Assembly (NCBI GenBank): GCA_024330215.1
Contig: JANDLU010000009.1
Location: 1-63,711 of the forward strand
Reading direction: 5' to 3'
DNA: 63,711 nt
Origin: Candidatus Gaiellasilicea maunaloa
GTDB taxonomy: Bacteria > Actinomycetota > Thermoleophilia > Gaiellales > Gaiellaceae
Shown here: piece by piece, positions 23,609 to 32,145 of the stretch
Layout of the letters: every line of letters begins with the position of its first letter
Position numbering within the stretch: the stretch's first letter is position 1
The notes under the pieces: generated by a model
What the model saw: only the letters and a program-made list of their open reading frames with translations
Database searches by the model: none
Told to the model about the DNA's origin: nothing
Made by a program: the position numbers and the translations under genes

Positions 23609-24282
23609 TGGCGTGGCGCGGGTGGGTGCGGACGGTCGAAGTCGAGCCGTCGCTCTACGCGGCCGATTTCGCGGAACTCGGCAACCAGATCGAGCAGCTC
23701 CTCGACGCGGGCGCCCGCGTCTTCCACTTCGACATCGGTGACGGCCATTTCGTTCCGCCGGTGACGATCGGACCCGTCGTGCTGCGCTCGATCGCGCCGC
23801 TGATCCACCGCGGGGGCGGCGTGATCGACTGCCACTTGATGGTCGACGACCCGGCCCACCACTTCCCGGAGCTTGCGGAGTCCGGCGGCGACAGCGTCAC
23901 CTTTCACGTCGAGGCTGCGAGCAACCCGGGCGTTGTGATCGCGCAGGCCCGCGAGCACGGACTCGGTGTCGGGATCGCGTTCAATCCCGGCACCGGAGTG
24001 GAGGAGGCCGCGGCGGCGGCGAACCTGGGCGCCGACCTCTGCCTCTGCATGTCGATCGTCCCCGGCTACTCGGGTCAGGAGCTGATGGAGGACGCCTACG
24101 CACGGATCGAGCGGCTTCGCGCCCTCGTCGACTGCCATGTCCAGGTCGACGGCGGCGTCAACGACGACAACATCGAGGCCGTTCACGCCGCAGGCGCCGA
24201 CCTGCTCGTCGTCGGCAGCGGCATCTTTGCGCGGGAGAATCTGCCGCGCGCCTACCGCGCGCTCGTCGAAGCGCTCGGATGA
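23608..24282 (+). CDS. rpe: Ribulose-phosphate 3-epimerase
   Basis: It interconverts ribulose 5-phosphate and xylulose 5-phosphate in the pentose phosphate pathway and so feeds ribulose 5-phosphate, a riboflavin precursor used by ribBA downstream. The 224-residue TIM barrel has FHFDIGDGHFVPPVTIGP (metal-binding His and Asp), VIDCHLMVDDP, NPGTG, MSIVPGYSGQ and VDGGVNDDN with VGSGIF phosphate binding. The start shares one base with the rsmB stop (TGATG), and the stop overlaps ribD (ATGA). Confidence 0.94.
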   Translation: MAWRGWVRTVEVEPSLYAADFAELGNQIEQLLDAGARVFHFDIGDGHFVPPVTIGPVVLRSIAPLIHRGGGVIDCHLMVDDPAHHFPELAESGGDSVTFHVEAASNPGVVIAQAREHGLGVGIAFNPGTGVEEAAAAANLGADLCLCMSIVPGYSGQELMEDAYARIERLRALVDCHVQVDGGVNDDNIEAVHAAGADLLVVGSGIFARENLPRAYRALVEALG

Positions 24283-25214
24283 GCCTAGAGCGGGCCCTCG
24301 AGCTCGTGGCCGCGGCGCCCGGTCGGGCCTATCCGAAGCCGACGATCGGCGCCGTCCTCGCCAGCGAGGGGGAGATCGTCGGCGAGGGCGTCACCGAGGA
24401 GCTGGGCCGCCACGGCGAGGTCGTCGCGCTCGCCGCCGCGGGCGCGCGGTCGCGCGGGGCGACGCTCTACGTGACGATGGAGCCCTGTTCGCATCACGGC
24501 TCGACGCCGCCCTGTGTCGACGCGATCGTCGCGGCGGGCGTCGCGAAGGTCGTCGCGGGCTCGCTCGATCCGAATCCCGCGGCCGCCGGCGGGCTGGAGC
24601 GGCTGCGCGCGGCCGGAGTCGCCGTCGAGCTCGACGACTCGTGGGAGGCACGGCGTCAGAACGAGGCCTGGCGGCGCTGGATCGCGAGCGGCCGGCCGTT
24701 CGTCATCTACAAGGCGGCCCTCACGCTCGACGGCTGCGTCACGGTGCCCGGCTCGCGCTGGGTCTCGGGGGAGGAATCGCGCCGGCTCGTCCACGAGCTA
24801 CGCGCCGCCGTGGACGCTGTCGCGGTTGGAATGGGCACCGTCCGGCTCGAGAACCCGCGCCTCGACGCGCGTGACGTCCAGGCCGTCAGGCAACCGCGCC
24901 GGCTCGCCTTCGGCAGCGGGCCGCTCCCGGCGGGCTCCGAGCTCGAGCTGCACTCGGGGCCGCTCGAAGAGGAGCTGCGAACGCTTGCCGGCGAGGGCGT
25001 CCAGTCGCTGCTGCTCGAGGGCGGACCGACCCTGGCCGGCGCCTTTCTCCGAGCCGAGCTCGTCGACAAGCTGCTGCTCTTCGTCGCGCCGACCCTCGGG
25101 GGCGATGGTCCAGGCCTGCTCGATCGGCTTGACGCGCCGCGTGCGCTCTCGCGACTGTCGATGAGACAGGTCGGCGCCGACGTGCTGCTCGAGGCCTACC
25201 TCGACGAGCCGTAA
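24279..25214 (+). CDS. ribD: Bifunctional riboflavin deaminase/reductase
   Basis: It deaminates the GTP cyclohydrolase II product and then reduces its ribosyl side chain, the second and third riboflavin steps. The 311-residue protein has an N-terminal zinc deaminase domain (HGE at 45-47 in place of the usual HAE; MEPCSHHGSTPPC) and a C-terminal NADPH reductase domain (FVIYKAALTLDG, LLLEGGPTLAGAFL). It is somewhat short (typical about 360), with a compact reductase half. The ATGA overlap with rpe implies coupling. Confidence 0.92.
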   Translation: MSLERALELVAAAPGRAYPKPTIGAVLASEGEIVGEGVTEELGRHGEVVALAAAGARSRGATLYVTMEPCSHHGSTPPCVDAIVAAGVAKVVAGSLDPNPAAAGGLERLRAAGVAVELDDSWEARRQNEAWRRWIASGRPFVIYKAALTLDGCVTVPGSRWVSGEESRRLVHELRAAVDAVAVGMGTVRLENPRLDARDVQAVRQPRRLAFGSGPLPAGSELELHSGPLEEELRTLAGEGVQSLLLEGGPTLAGAFLRAELVDKLLLFVAPTLGGDGPGLLDRLDAPRALSRLSMRQVGADVLLEAYLDEP

Positions 25215-25304
25215 GCGAAGCGTGAAGCTTCGACCACCGACCGTTTGCGGCCTGGCCGACGGGACACCCTGCCTGCACAGCCTTTCTTCCAGGGGAGATC
25301 ACTC

Positions 25305-27473
25305 ATGCGCACACGACGTTCACTGTTCGGTCTCGGCGCGGCTGCGCTCGCGGCCCTGACACTCGCGGGCGGCGCCTTCGCCGTCCACTGGCCGTTCTTC
25401 GGCGGCGATCCGGGGCGTTCCGGCTACCAGCCGGTCGAGGAGGCCGGCGTCCCGGTCCAGTTCGTCTACTCGAGGCTCACGCCCACCGACGACTTCGTGA
25501 AGACGTCGATCCTCACGAGCGCCGGGATGCCGGACGGTCAACGCGTGATCTACGGCACCGTCGATCCTCCCGAGGTGATGGCGGGCTCGACGGCCAACGC
25601 CAACGGGCGCGTGCACCTGCGGATCCTCGCGACCGGCGCGGCCGTCGGCGGAAGCGAGCTCGGCGTGCTGATCGACAACGGCAACGCGGACGCAGACGTC
25701 TTCGGCCCCGGCGCAGCCGCACCGGCTCCCGCCAGCGTCAGCTTCGGCGAGACGTCCAGCGCGGCCGGTCTCGGCCAGGTCTTCGCCGTCCACAACGACG
25801 ACGACCAGAGCGCGAGCGGCGATATCGCGATCGCGCAGATCGCGGAGGACTCCGGGACGCTCGTGAAGGACGTCGCGGTTGCCGGCACGAACGGCTACTC
25901 GCTCGCGTCCTCGATCCTCCTCACAGGCCCCGGTGCGAACGGCGACCGGTCGTTGTTTTTCGTCGCGACGAGCGGGACGACCCAGACGTTGTTCAAGGTT
26001 GCGATCGGCAATGCAGGCGCGAGCGCGGCCACGATCGGCGGAGCCACGAGCAGCACCGAGCTCGCCGCCTCGACCACGACCGGCGACATCGACGCCGATC
26101 CTCAGGCGAGCCCGACGCTCGCGTTCCTCACAGGGAGCATGGGCGCGCCAAGCCCGTATGTGCTCGTCGGCACCGGCGCTCCCGACAACCGGCTCGAATC
26201 GTTTGCGGTCGCCGACCTGGCGGCGGGGCCTGCCTCGGCGAGTCTCGGCGGCAGCGTCCAGACGCCGAGCATTCCCGTGCAGCCGACGGGAACGACGCCG
26301 AGCCCGGGCACCGACGTGACGACGGCGCCCGTCATTTACGTCGCCGCCGCCACCGGTGCGGGGACGACCGTCTATGCCCTCAGGCAGGACGGCGGTAGCC
26401 AGACCACGCTGACCACGACGGCCACGAGCGACGTGCTTCCGGGCGCCCCTGCGCCTGCCCTTGCAACGACGCAGGAGGCGACAGCGGGCGGCCTCACGCC
26501 CGGCAAGGTGATCGTCACCAGCGAGCGGAATCTGTTCCTGCTCGACACGGCCGCGCTCGGCCGCTCCGGGACGTTCGATCGCGAGAGCGATCTACAGCCC
26601 GGGTCGACCGGCTTCGGCCAGACGACCGCGGTCGCGTCCGGTGACCTCGTCTACGTGACCACCGACGAGGGCCGCCAGCTCGTCCTGCGGCTCTCCGACG
26701 CGCAGGCCGTGCCGTCGGCGTCGTTCGCCGAGAACAGCGGCAACTCGGGCAACACCGGACCGGACGGCCCGAGCTTCGACCCGGCGACGGAACGGCTCGA
26801 CAACTCCGGGATGGGCCAGCCGTCGCTCTCTCGCGGCTTCGTGCAGTTCGGTAGCCAGAAGGGCCTCTTCGTCTATCGGGGATCCGCCCCAGGCACGACA
26901 CCGCCTCCGCCGCCGCCGCCTCCCACCCCGGCGCCGGGCGCCTGCGCCAACCGGCAGGTGGGCACGGCCCGCAACGACGTGCTCCGTGGCACATCCTTCG
27001 GCGACCGGATCTTCGGGCTCGAGGGCAACGACGCCATCACGGGCCTCGGCGGCTCGGACTGTCTCGAAGGCGGCTCCGGCTCGGACCGGCTGGCGGGCGG
27101 CGACGGGGTCGACCGGCTCACCGGAGGGCCAAGTCCCGACCGGCTCGACGGCGGCTCCGGGAACGACCGGCTCTTCGGCAGCGAGGGCTCCGACACCCTG
27201 ATCGGCAGCCTCGGCAACGACCTGCTGGACGGCGGCGTCGGCAACGACTCGCTCTCGGGCGGCAGCGGCAACGACCTGCTGATCGGCGGTCAGGGCAACG
27301 ATCGGATCACCGGCGGCTCCGGCGCCGACCGGATCTCCGGGGGCGTCGGCAACGACTCGCTCGACGCCCGCGACGGCGTCCGCGAGAACGTCAGCTGCGG
27401 CTCCGGCCGCGACACTGCGGTCGTTGATCGCCGGGATCGCACCACGGGCTGCGAGCGCGTGCTTCGCCGCTGA
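25305..27473 (+). CDS. Secreted beta-propeller-like protein with C-terminal RTX calcium-binding repeats
   Basis: A 722-residue exported protein of unknown function. A Sec signal peptide ([20 protein letters not shown]...) is followed by ~500 residues of Ala/Gly/Thr-rich repeats that look like PQQ/WD-type propeller blades, a proline linker ([12 protein letters not shown], about 548-559), then about 12 nonapeptide repeats of GGxGxDxLx type (about 565-690) and a Cys-containing C-terminal cap. RTX repeats bind Ca2+ and fold outside the cell. ATG 25305 has AGGGGAGATC upstream. It interrupts the riboflavin gene run between ribD and ribE. Confidence 0.75.
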   Translation: MRTRRSLFGLGAAALAALTLAGGAFAVHWPFFGGDPGRSGYQPVEEAGVPVQFVYSRLTPTDDFVKTSILTSAGMPDGQRVIYGTVDPPEVMAGSTANANGRVHLRILATGAAVGGSELGVLIDNGNADADVFGPGAAAPAPASVSFGETSSAAGLGQVFAVHNDDDQSASGDIAIAQIAEDSGTLVKDVAVAGTNGYSLASSILLTGPGANGDRSLFFVATSGTTQTLFKVAIGNAGASAATIGGATSSTELAASTTTGDIDADPQASPTLAFLTGSMGAPSPYVLVGTGAPDNRLESFAVADLAAGPASASLGGSVQTPSIPVQPTGTTPSPGTDVTTAPVIYVAAATGAGTTVYALRQDGGSQTTLTTTATSDVLPGAPAPALATTQEATAGGLTPGKVIVTSERNLFLLDTAALGRSGTFDRESDLQPGSTGFGQTTAVASGDLVYVTTDEGRQLVLRLSDAQAVPSASFAENSGNSGNTGPDGPSFDPATERLDNSGMGQPSLSRGFVQFGSQKGLFVYRGSAPGTTPPPPPPPPTPAPGACANRQVGTARNDVLRGTSFGDRIFGLEGNDAITGLGGSDCLEGGSGSDRLAGGDGVDRLTGGPSPDRLDGGSGNDRLFGSEGSDTLIGSLGNDLLDGGVGNDSLSGGSGNDLLIGGQGNDRITGGSGADRISGGVGNDSLDARDGVRENVSCGSGRDTAVVDRRDRTTGCERVLRR

Positions 27474-27484
27474 GGGCCACGCTC

Positions 27485-27517
27485 GGTGGCCGCGCTCCTG
27501 CCGGGATCGCGGCCACC
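27485..27517 (+). terminator. Strong hairpin after the RTX gene
   Basis: GGTGGCCGCG and CGCGGCCACC form a perfect 10-bp stem around a 13-nt loop, 11 nt after the stop. There is no T-run, so it could be a Rho-assisted end. It sits just upstream of the ribE -10 box. Confidence 0.45.
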
Positions 27518-27519
27518 GG

Positions 27520-27525
27520 TAGCCT
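27520..27525 (+). promoter_or_regulatory. -10 box TAGCCT, leaderless promoter of ribE
   Basis: TAGCCT ends 7 nt before ATG 27533. It suggests ribE has its own promoter now that the RTX gene separates it from ribD. Confidence 0.45.
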
Positions 27526-27532
27526 TGGGTCC

Positions 27533-28129
27533 ATGTTCACGGGCATCGTGCGAGAGCTCGGCGCCGTTCACTCTGTCACCGACGTCGGAGGTGGAGTACG
27601 CCTCGAGCTCGACGCGCCGCAGACCGCGAATGCGGTCGTCGTGGGCGACTCCGTCTCGGTGAACGGCGTCTGTTTGACCGCGGTCGTCGTGGCCGGCGCC
27701 AGGCTTGCGTTCGATGCCGTCCCCGAGACGCTCGGCCGCAGCTCGCTCGGCCGTGTCCGCGCCGGCTCGGCCGTCAACGTCGAGCCGGCTCTCCGGGTCG
27801 GGGAGCCGCTCGGCGGCCACTACGTCCAGGGACACGTCGACGCGGTCGGCACGGTCGTCTCGGTCGCCGCGGAGGGCGACGGCTCCCGGATCGCGATCGA
27901 CGCTCCAGGAGAGCTGCTCCGCTACTGCGTCGAGAAGGGGTCGATCACGGTCGAAGGCGTCTCGCTGACGATCGCAAGGCTGACGGAGACCGGCTTCGAG
28001 ATCGCGCTGATCCCGCACACGCTCGAGGCGACGACACTCGGCGCGCTCGGCCCCGGCGACCCGGTCAACCTCGAGGTCGACGTTCTCGCCAAGTACGTCG
28101 AGCGGCTGCTCTCCCGCCCGACTGCCTGA
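27533..28129 (+). CDS. ribE: Riboflavin synthase (alpha chain)
   Basis: It dismutates 6,7-dimethyl-8-ribityllumazine to riboflavin. The 198-residue protein shows the internal duplication of the family: MFTGIVRELGAV and VNGVCLTA in the N-half, GGHYVQGHVDAVG and EGVSLTI in the C-half. Length and motifs are standard. The ATG is preceded by TAGCCT at 7 nt and lacks a ribosome-binding site. No FMN riboswitch is visible in the 59 nt after the RTX gene. Confidence 0.93.
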   Translation: MFTGIVRELGAVHSVTDVGGGVRLELDAPQTANAVVVGDSVSVNGVCLTAVVVAGARLAFDAVPETLGRSSLGRVRAGSAVNVEPALRVGEPLGGHYVQGHVDAVGTVVSVAAEGDGSRIAIDAPGELLRYCVEKGSITVEGVSLTIARLTETGFEIALIPHTLEATTLGALGPGDPVNLEVDVLAKYVERLLSRPTA

Positions 28130-28241
28130 CCGCGCGGCTCGGATGAGCATTCCCACACACGTCGATCACGGGCGGCTCAGATTCGTCCTCCAAGCTCCGC
28201 TCTCCAACAGCCGGTGCTCGTCGACCAAGAGTACGTGAAAC

Positions 28242-29376
28242 ATGAAGCGGAAGAACAGGATGAAGCTCCTCGCGCTGCTCGGCGCACTCGGGGCCTTTGC
28301 GGCCCTGACCTTCGCTGGCGGCGCGCTCGCCGCCGGTAACGGGCCTGGAGGGGTCTACGCACAGACGAACGACGCCGCGGGCAACCAGGTCGTCGCCTAT
28401 TCGCGCGCGGCCGACGGCGCCTTGACACTCCTCGGCCGCTACGACACGGGTGGTCTCGGGACGAGCCGCACGCGGCTTTCCTCACAGGGGTCGGTCGAGC
28501 TGAGCAAGAACCATCGCTGGCTCTACGTCACCAACGTCGGTAGCAACGAGATCTCCGTCTTCTCGGTTCGGCGCCACGGGCTCACGCTCGTCGACAAGGT
28601 CGCCTCCGGCGGCGTGATGCCGAACAGCGTCACGGTCGACGGCAGCCTGCTCTACGTGCTCAACAACGGCGGCACGGGCGCCGGTAACATCACCGGCTTC
28701 CGGATCGGCCACGGCAGCGAGCTGACCCAGCTGCCGGGCTCGACGCGGCCGCTCAGCGGTCTCGCCACCGACCCCGCGCAGGTCTCGTTCACGCCGGACG
28801 GCCACTCGCTGATCGTGACCGAGAAGGCCACGAATCTGATCGATACCTACTCGGTCGATTCGGCCCGGCTATGCGACCGGCCCCATGATCCACGCCTCGT
28901 CCGGCGAGACGCCGTTCGGGTTCGACTTCACGCGCAACGGCTCCTTCGTCGTCAGCGAGGCGTTTGACGGCGTCATCGGCGCGGCCGCCGCGTCCTCCTA
29001 CTCCCTCACCGGCCCGTCCGGGTTCACGACGCTCAGCGCGTCGATCGGAGACGGTCGGAGCGAGGTCTGCTGGACGGAGGTGACGAAGGACGGCAAGTAC
29101 GCCTACGTCACGAACTTCGGCGACGGCACGATCTCGAGCTACTCGATCGCCGCCGACGGCAGGATCGCGCTGCTCGAGTCGATCGCCGCGACGACGACGC
29201 TTGGCGAGCTCTCGATCCGCGACCAGGATCTGAGCCAGGACGGCCGGTACCTCTATGCGATCGACATCTTCTCGCAGAAGGTGCATGGCTGGAGGGTCGG
29301 GCACGACGGCAGCTTGACCTCGATCGGCGCGTTCCCCGGCCTGCCGCCCACGGTCGCCGGGATCGCGGTTCGGTAG
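28242..29376 (+). pseudogene. Secreted YVTN-type beta-propeller protein, split by a +1 frameshift
   Basis: Two frames together encode one secreted lactonase-like propeller. Frame one (28242 to ~28866) has a signal peptide (MKLLALLGALGAFAALTFAG) and blades such as LYVTNVGSNEISVF. Frame two (from ~28867 to 29376) continues with GPMIHASSGETPFGFDF and YAYVTNFGDGTISSYSI. Removing one C from the CCC at 28864-28866 restores VDSAGYATGPMIHASSG, which reads smoothly. This is either a recent inactivating insertion or a sequencing error. It follows ribE and precedes ribBA. Confidence 0.75.
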
Positions 29377-29383
29377 GGGTCGA

Positions 29384-29423
29384 CCGGCGAGGGGCGGCCG
29401 CTGCGGCGGCTGCCCCTCGCCGG
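29384..29423 (+). terminator. Terminator-like hairpin before ribBA
   Basis: CCGGCGAGGGGC (29384-29395) pairs perfectly with GCCCCTCGCCGG (29412-29423), with further pairing inside. It lies 7 nt after the propeller gene's stop. There is no T-run. Confidence 0.5.
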
Positions 29424-29449
29424 GGGACGTCGGTAGCCCGTGGCCGCGG

Positions 29450-29455
29450 TAGCAT
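29450..29455 (+). promoter_or_regulatory. -10 box TAGCAT, leaderless promoter of ribBA
   Basis: TAGCAT ends 7 nt before ATG 29463, separated from it by a C-tract. No ribosome-binding site is present. Confidence 0.45.
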
Positions 29456-29462
29456 TCCCCCC

Positions 29463-30731
29463 ATGCTGGACAGCCTGACAACGCGTACTCCGTTCGCCAC
29501 GATCGAGGCGGCGATCGAGGACGTCCGCCAGGGCAAGTTCGTCGTCGTCGTGGACGACGAGAATCGCGAGAACGAGGGCGACCTGACGATTGCGGCCCAG
29601 TTCACGACGCCCGAGGCGGTCAACTTCATGGTCACCCATGCGCGCGGGCTCGTCTGCCTCTGCCTCACCGAGGAGCGCTGCGACGAGCTCGGGCTGCGCC
29701 AGATGACCGAGCAGAACGAGACGCCGTTCGGCACGGCCTTCACGGTCTCCGTCGAGGCGCGCGAGGGTGTCTCGACCGGGATCTCGGCGCACGATCGCTC
29801 GCACACGATCCAGGTCGCGATCGACCCGACCTCGAAGCCGGCCGACCTCGTCCAGCCCGGCCACGTCTTCCCGCTCCGGGCGCGAGAGGGCGGCGTCCTC
29901 AAGCGTTCCGGCCAGACCGAGGCGGCGGTCGATCTCGCGCGCCTCGCGGGCCTGAACCCGGCAGGCGTCGTCTGCGAGATCATGCGCGACGACGGCTCGA
30001 TGGCCCGCGTCCCGGATCTGATCCCGTACTGCGAGCGGCACGGGCTGAAGATGATCACCGTCGCCGACCTGATCGAGTACCGGCGCCGTCACGAGCAGCT
30101 CGTCGAGCGGACGACGACGGTCAAGCTGCCGACCGCCCACGGCGTCTTCAGCGCGGTTGCCTTCCAGGAGACCCTGACCGGCAAGAATCACATCGCGCTC
30201 GTGAAGGGCGACGTCGACGGCGTCGAGAACGTGCTCGTCCGCGTCCACTCCGAGTGTCTCACGGGCGACGTCTTCCATTCGCTCCGCTGCGACTGCGGCG
30301 AGCAGCTCGAGCTCGCGCTTGCCCGGATCGAGGCCGAGGGCTGCGGCGTGCTGCTCTACCTCTCGCAGGAAGGTCGTGGGATCGGGCTTCTGGCGAAGCT
30401 GAAGGCCTATGAGCTTCAGGAGCAGGGGCTCGACACGGTCGAGGCGAACCTCCGTCTCGGCTTCGCGGCCGACCAGCGCGAGTACGGGATCGGCTCTCAG
30501 ATCCTGAGCGACCTCGGCCTGACCACGATCCGCGTGCTCACCAACAATCCGAAGAAGATCTCGGGCATCTCCGGGTTCGGGCTCGAGGTCGTCGAGCAGG
30601 TGCCGATCGAGGTTGTGCCGAACGCCGAGAATCGCAGCTACCTCGACTCGAAGCGCGACAAGCTGGGCCACAAGCTCCATCACCAGGATCTCCGCTTCGA
30701 CCGGGAGCCCTTCGAAGGGGCCGAGGCGTGA
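29463..30731 (+). CDS. ribBA: Bifunctional 3,4-dihydroxy-2-butanone 4-phosphate synthase / GTP cyclohydrolase II
   Basis: It supplies both riboflavin precursors, one from ribulose 5-phosphate and one from GTP. The 422-residue protein has an N-terminal RibB domain ([46 protein letters not shown]) and a C-terminal RibA domain with zinc ligands [19 protein letters not shown] and catalytic [20 protein letters not shown]. It ends in [17 protein letters not shown], which is typical. The stop overlaps the ribH start (GTGA). Confidence 0.95.
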   Translation: MLDSLTTRTPFATIEAAIEDVRQGKFVVVVDDENRENEGDLTIAAQFTTPEAVNFMVTHARGLVCLCLTEERCDELGLRQMTEQNETPFGTAFTVSVEAREGVSTGISAHDRSHTIQVAIDPTSKPADLVQPGHVFPLRAREGGVLKRSGQTEAAVDLARLAGLNPAGVVCEIMRDDGSMARVPDLIPYCERHGLKMITVADLIEYRRRHEQLVERTTTVKLPTAHGVFSAVAFQETLTGKNHIALVKGDVDGVENVLVRVHSECLTGDVFHSLRCDCGEQLELALARIEAEGCGVLLYLSQEGRGIGLLAKLKAYELQEQGLDTVEANLRLGFAADQREYGIGSQILSDLGLTTIRVLTNNPKKISGISGFGLEVVEQVPIEVVPNAENRSYLDSKRDKLGHKLHHQDLRFDREPFEGAEA

Positions 30732-31309
30732 GCGAGGCCTGGTCGAAGGCGGCTGCCCCGCCTGTCGAGGAGGAGCAGGCGCAGCCGGTCGAGGCGATAG
30801 ACGTGAGCGAGCACGCTGCCGGCGAGTTCGCGGTGCCGGCGGGTTACGGCGTCCTCGAGGGCGCCCCGAACGGCGCCCGGCGCTCCGTCGGGATCGTCGT
30901 CAGCCGTTTCAACGGCGCCGTCACCGGCAAGCTCCTCGAGGGTGCGCTCGCGGCGCTCGACGAGGCCGGGGTCGCGCGCGAGTCGATCACGGTCATGCCC
31001 GTCCCGGGAGCCTTCGAGCTTCCCCTCGCCGCAATGGCTCTCGCGAAGACGCGCCGCTACGCCTGCGTAGTCGCGCTCGGCTGCGTGATCCGCGGCGACA
31101 CGCCTCACTTCGACTTCGTCGCCGGCGAGGCGGCGAGCGGTCTCCAGCTCGCCGCGCTCGAGACCGGGGTGCCCGTCTCCTTCGGCGTCCTCACGCTGGA
31201 GCAGGCGGGTCAGGCGGACGATCGGCTCGACAAGGGCGCCGAGGCGGTCCGCACGGGGCTCGAGATGGCGGACGTCTTCTCGCAACTGCGCGCTGCCGCA
31301 GCCCGCTGA
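30728..31309 (+). CDS. ribH: 6,7-dimethyl-8-ribityllumazine synthase
   Basis: It condenses the RibBA and RibD-pathway products into lumazine, which ribE turns into riboflavin. The 193-residue protein has a ~45-residue charged N-terminal extension ([16 protein letters not shown]) before the core [32 protein letters not shown] and [12 protein letters not shown] (catalytic His) are intact, as is [19 protein letters not shown] 30728 overlaps the ribBA stop. The extension is unusual for the family and may sit on the capsid surface; that is a guess. Confidence 0.92.
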   Translation: MSEAWSKAAAPPVEEEQAQPVEAIDVSEHAAGEFAVPAGYGVLEGAPNGARRSVGIVVSRFNGAVTGKLLEGALAALDEAGVARESITVMPVPGAFELPLAAMALAKTRRYACVVALGCVIRGDTPHFDFVAGEAASGLQLAALETGVPVSFGVLTLEQAGQADDRLDKGAEAVRTGLEMADVFSQLRAAAAR

Positions 31310-31311
31310 AG

Positions 31312-31334
31312 CCAAGTAACAGTCTGTTACTTGG
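31312..31334. promoter_or_regulatory. Perfect 11-bp palindrome between ribH and rpmB
   Basis: CCAAGTAACAG (31312-31322) and CTGTTACTTGG (31324-31334) are perfect inverted repeats around a single T. It is AT-richer than its surroundings, begins 2 nt after the ribH stop and overlaps the -35 position of the rpmB promoter (-10 TATCAT at 31339). It could be an operator or the ribH terminator. No T-run follows, which favours an operator. Confidence 0.5.
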
Positions 31335-31338
31335 GTGC

Positions 31339-31344
31339 TATCAT
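31339..31344 (+). promoter_or_regulatory. -10 box TATCAT of rpmB
   Basis: TATCAT lies 9 nt before ATG 31354. The -35 region with 17-bp spacing (GTAACA, 31316-31321) falls inside the palindrome. Confidence 0.4.
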
Positions 31345-31353
31345 CCTCGGCCG

Positions 31354-31545
31354 ATGTCCAAGGTCTGCTCAGTCTGCGGCAAGAAGCCCTCGTTCGGGAA
31401 CAACCGGAGCCACTCGATGGTCGCGACGCGCCGTCGCTTCGACCCGAACCTGCAGAAGATCCGGATCTTCGTCAAAGGCGTCAAGACCCGCGCGTACGTC
31501 TGCACCCGCTGCCTCAAGGCAGGCAAGGTCCAGAAGGCGGTCTAG
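31354..31545 (+). CDS. rpmB: 50S ribosomal protein L28
   Basis: A 63-residue large-subunit protein of the zinc-binding (C+) type: CSVC near the N-terminus and CTRC near the C-terminus bracket [21 protein letters not shown]. No Shine-Dalgarno sequence is evident. The gene is monocistronic: a perfect hairpin with T-rich tail follows it, and a palindrome precedes its promoter. rpmB followed by asp23 and a fakA-type gene is a widely conserved order. Confidence 0.95.
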   Translation: MSKVCSVCGKKPSFGNNRSHSMVATRRRFDPNLQKIRIFVKGVKTRAYVCTRCLKAGKVQKAV

Positions 31546-31569
31546 GTCCCGCCGATCGCGCTCGACCCG

Positions 31570-31595
31570 GTCCCGCCGAGGCGGGACTTTGTGTT
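31570..31595 (+). terminator. Intrinsic terminator of rpmB
   Basis: GTCCCGCC (31570-31577) and GGCGGGAC (31580-31587) form a perfect 8-bp stem with a GA loop, followed by TTTGTGTT. This is the clearest intrinsic terminator in the window. Confidence 0.75.
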
Positions 31596-31609
31596 CATTC
31601 AACACAAGC
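31585..31609. repeat. Family A related repeat, copy 3
   Basis: GACTTTGTGTTCATTCAACA begins a 25-nt stretch that recurs with one change at 50297-50321. TTGTGTT (31589-31595) and AACACAA (31601-31607) are inverted arms. Here the left arm doubles as the T-rich tail of the rpmB terminator. Confidence 0.55.
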
Positions 31610-31633
31610 AACCTTCCGTGCATCGTTCCCGTC

Positions 31634-31639
31634 TAAAGT
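31634..31639 (+). promoter_or_regulatory. -10 box TAAAGT, leaderless promoter of asp23
   Basis: TAAAGT ends 6 nt before GTG 31646, and there is no ribosome-binding site. Confidence 0.45.
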
Positions 31640-31645
31640 CGCGGC

Positions 31646-31999
31646 GTGGAACGCGGGCACCTCACCGGCCAGTCCCGTCTCGGTCGGGTCACGATTGCGA
31701 GTGACGCGGTCGCGCAGATCGTCGGGCACACGGCCGCCGAGTGCTACGGCGTCGTCGGGATGGCCGGCAAGGGTCTGAAGCGCCTGCTCACCCGCGATCG
31801 GCTGACCCAGGGGATCGAGGTCTCGACGCGCGACGGCGGGCTCGCGCTCGATCTCTACGTCGTCGTCGAGTACGGGCTGAACCTCGCCGAGGTTGCCGCC
31901 ACGGTCCGCTCCCGGGTCGCCTACGAGGTCGAGCGGTTGACGGGCCTCACGGTCGCCGCGGTCGAGGTTCACATCCAGGACGTACGGAGATCCGCGTGA
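31646..31999 (+). CDS. Asp23/Gls24-family envelope stress response protein
   Basis: A 117-residue cytoplasmic protein of the Asp23/Gls24 family: GRVTIASDAVAQIVGHTAAECYGVVGMAG, then IEVSTRDGGLALDLYVVVEYG and VAYEVERLTGLTVAAVEVHIQDV. The molecular role is unclear; in Gram-positives it is linked to envelope stress and often sits beside fatty-acid kinase genes, as here. GTG 31646 has a TAAAGT box 6 nt upstream. A hairpin-rich interval separates it from fakA. Confidence 0.88.
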   Translation: MERGHLTGQSRLGRVTIASDAVAQIVGHTAAECYGVVGMAGKGLKRLLTRDRLTQGIEVSTRDGGLALDLYVVVEYGLNLAEVAATVRSRVAYEVERLTGLTVAAVEVHIQDVRRSA

Positions 32000-32004
32000 G
32001 GAGT

Positions 32005-32077
32005 TCAGGTTCTGTCGGCCCGCATGGGCGGAACCTGACGTGGCCGGAGCCGGGCTTTGCCCGGCGGGAGGCCCGCC
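32005..32077 (+). promoter_or_regulatory. Structured fakA leader: three consecutive hairpins
   Basis: 32005-32038 pairs TCAGGTTC with GAACCTGA around an inner GCCC/GGGC. 32050-32064 pairs CCGGGC with GCCCGG around TTT. 32063-32077 pairs GGCGGG with CCCGCC around AGG. The last two share GG at 32063-32064 and so exclude each other in full. With the start-site hairpin at 32112-32138 this suggests an RNA-level switch. Confidence 0.45.
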
Positions 32078-32111
32078 GAGAACTCGATGATCGCGACGGA
32101 AGGAGGGGGCT

Positions 32112-32138
32112 CATGGGGGAACCATGGGTTCCCCCATG
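32112..32138 (+). promoter_or_regulatory. Perfect hairpin enclosing the fakA start codons
   Basis: CATGGGGGAACC (32112-32123) and GGTTCCCCCATG (32127-32138) form a perfect 12-bp stem with loop ATG. Both candidate fakA starts (32124 in the loop, 32136 in the right arm) are inside it. AAGGAGG at 32100-32106 stays free. Confidence 0.65.
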
Positions 32139-32145
32139 CCGGTGA
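32113..32145 (+). CDS. 10-codon leader ORF overlapping the fakA start
   Basis: ATG 32113 has an ideal AAGGAGG 6 nt upstream and reads MGEPWVPPCR, ending at TGA 32143-32145 just beyond the fakA start. The strong ribosome-binding site therefore serves this mini-ORF rather than fakA. Its translation would open the stem that encloses the fakA start codons. A Trp, three Pro and a Cys in ten codons could make it sensitive to elongation speed. Confidence 0.45.
   Translation: MGEPWVPPCR

Noticed and set aside
27474-27532. FMN riboswitch before ribE (also sought before ribD and ribBA)
   Set aside because: The gaps are too short or hold only a simple hairpin; none of the conserved FMN-element segments is visible.
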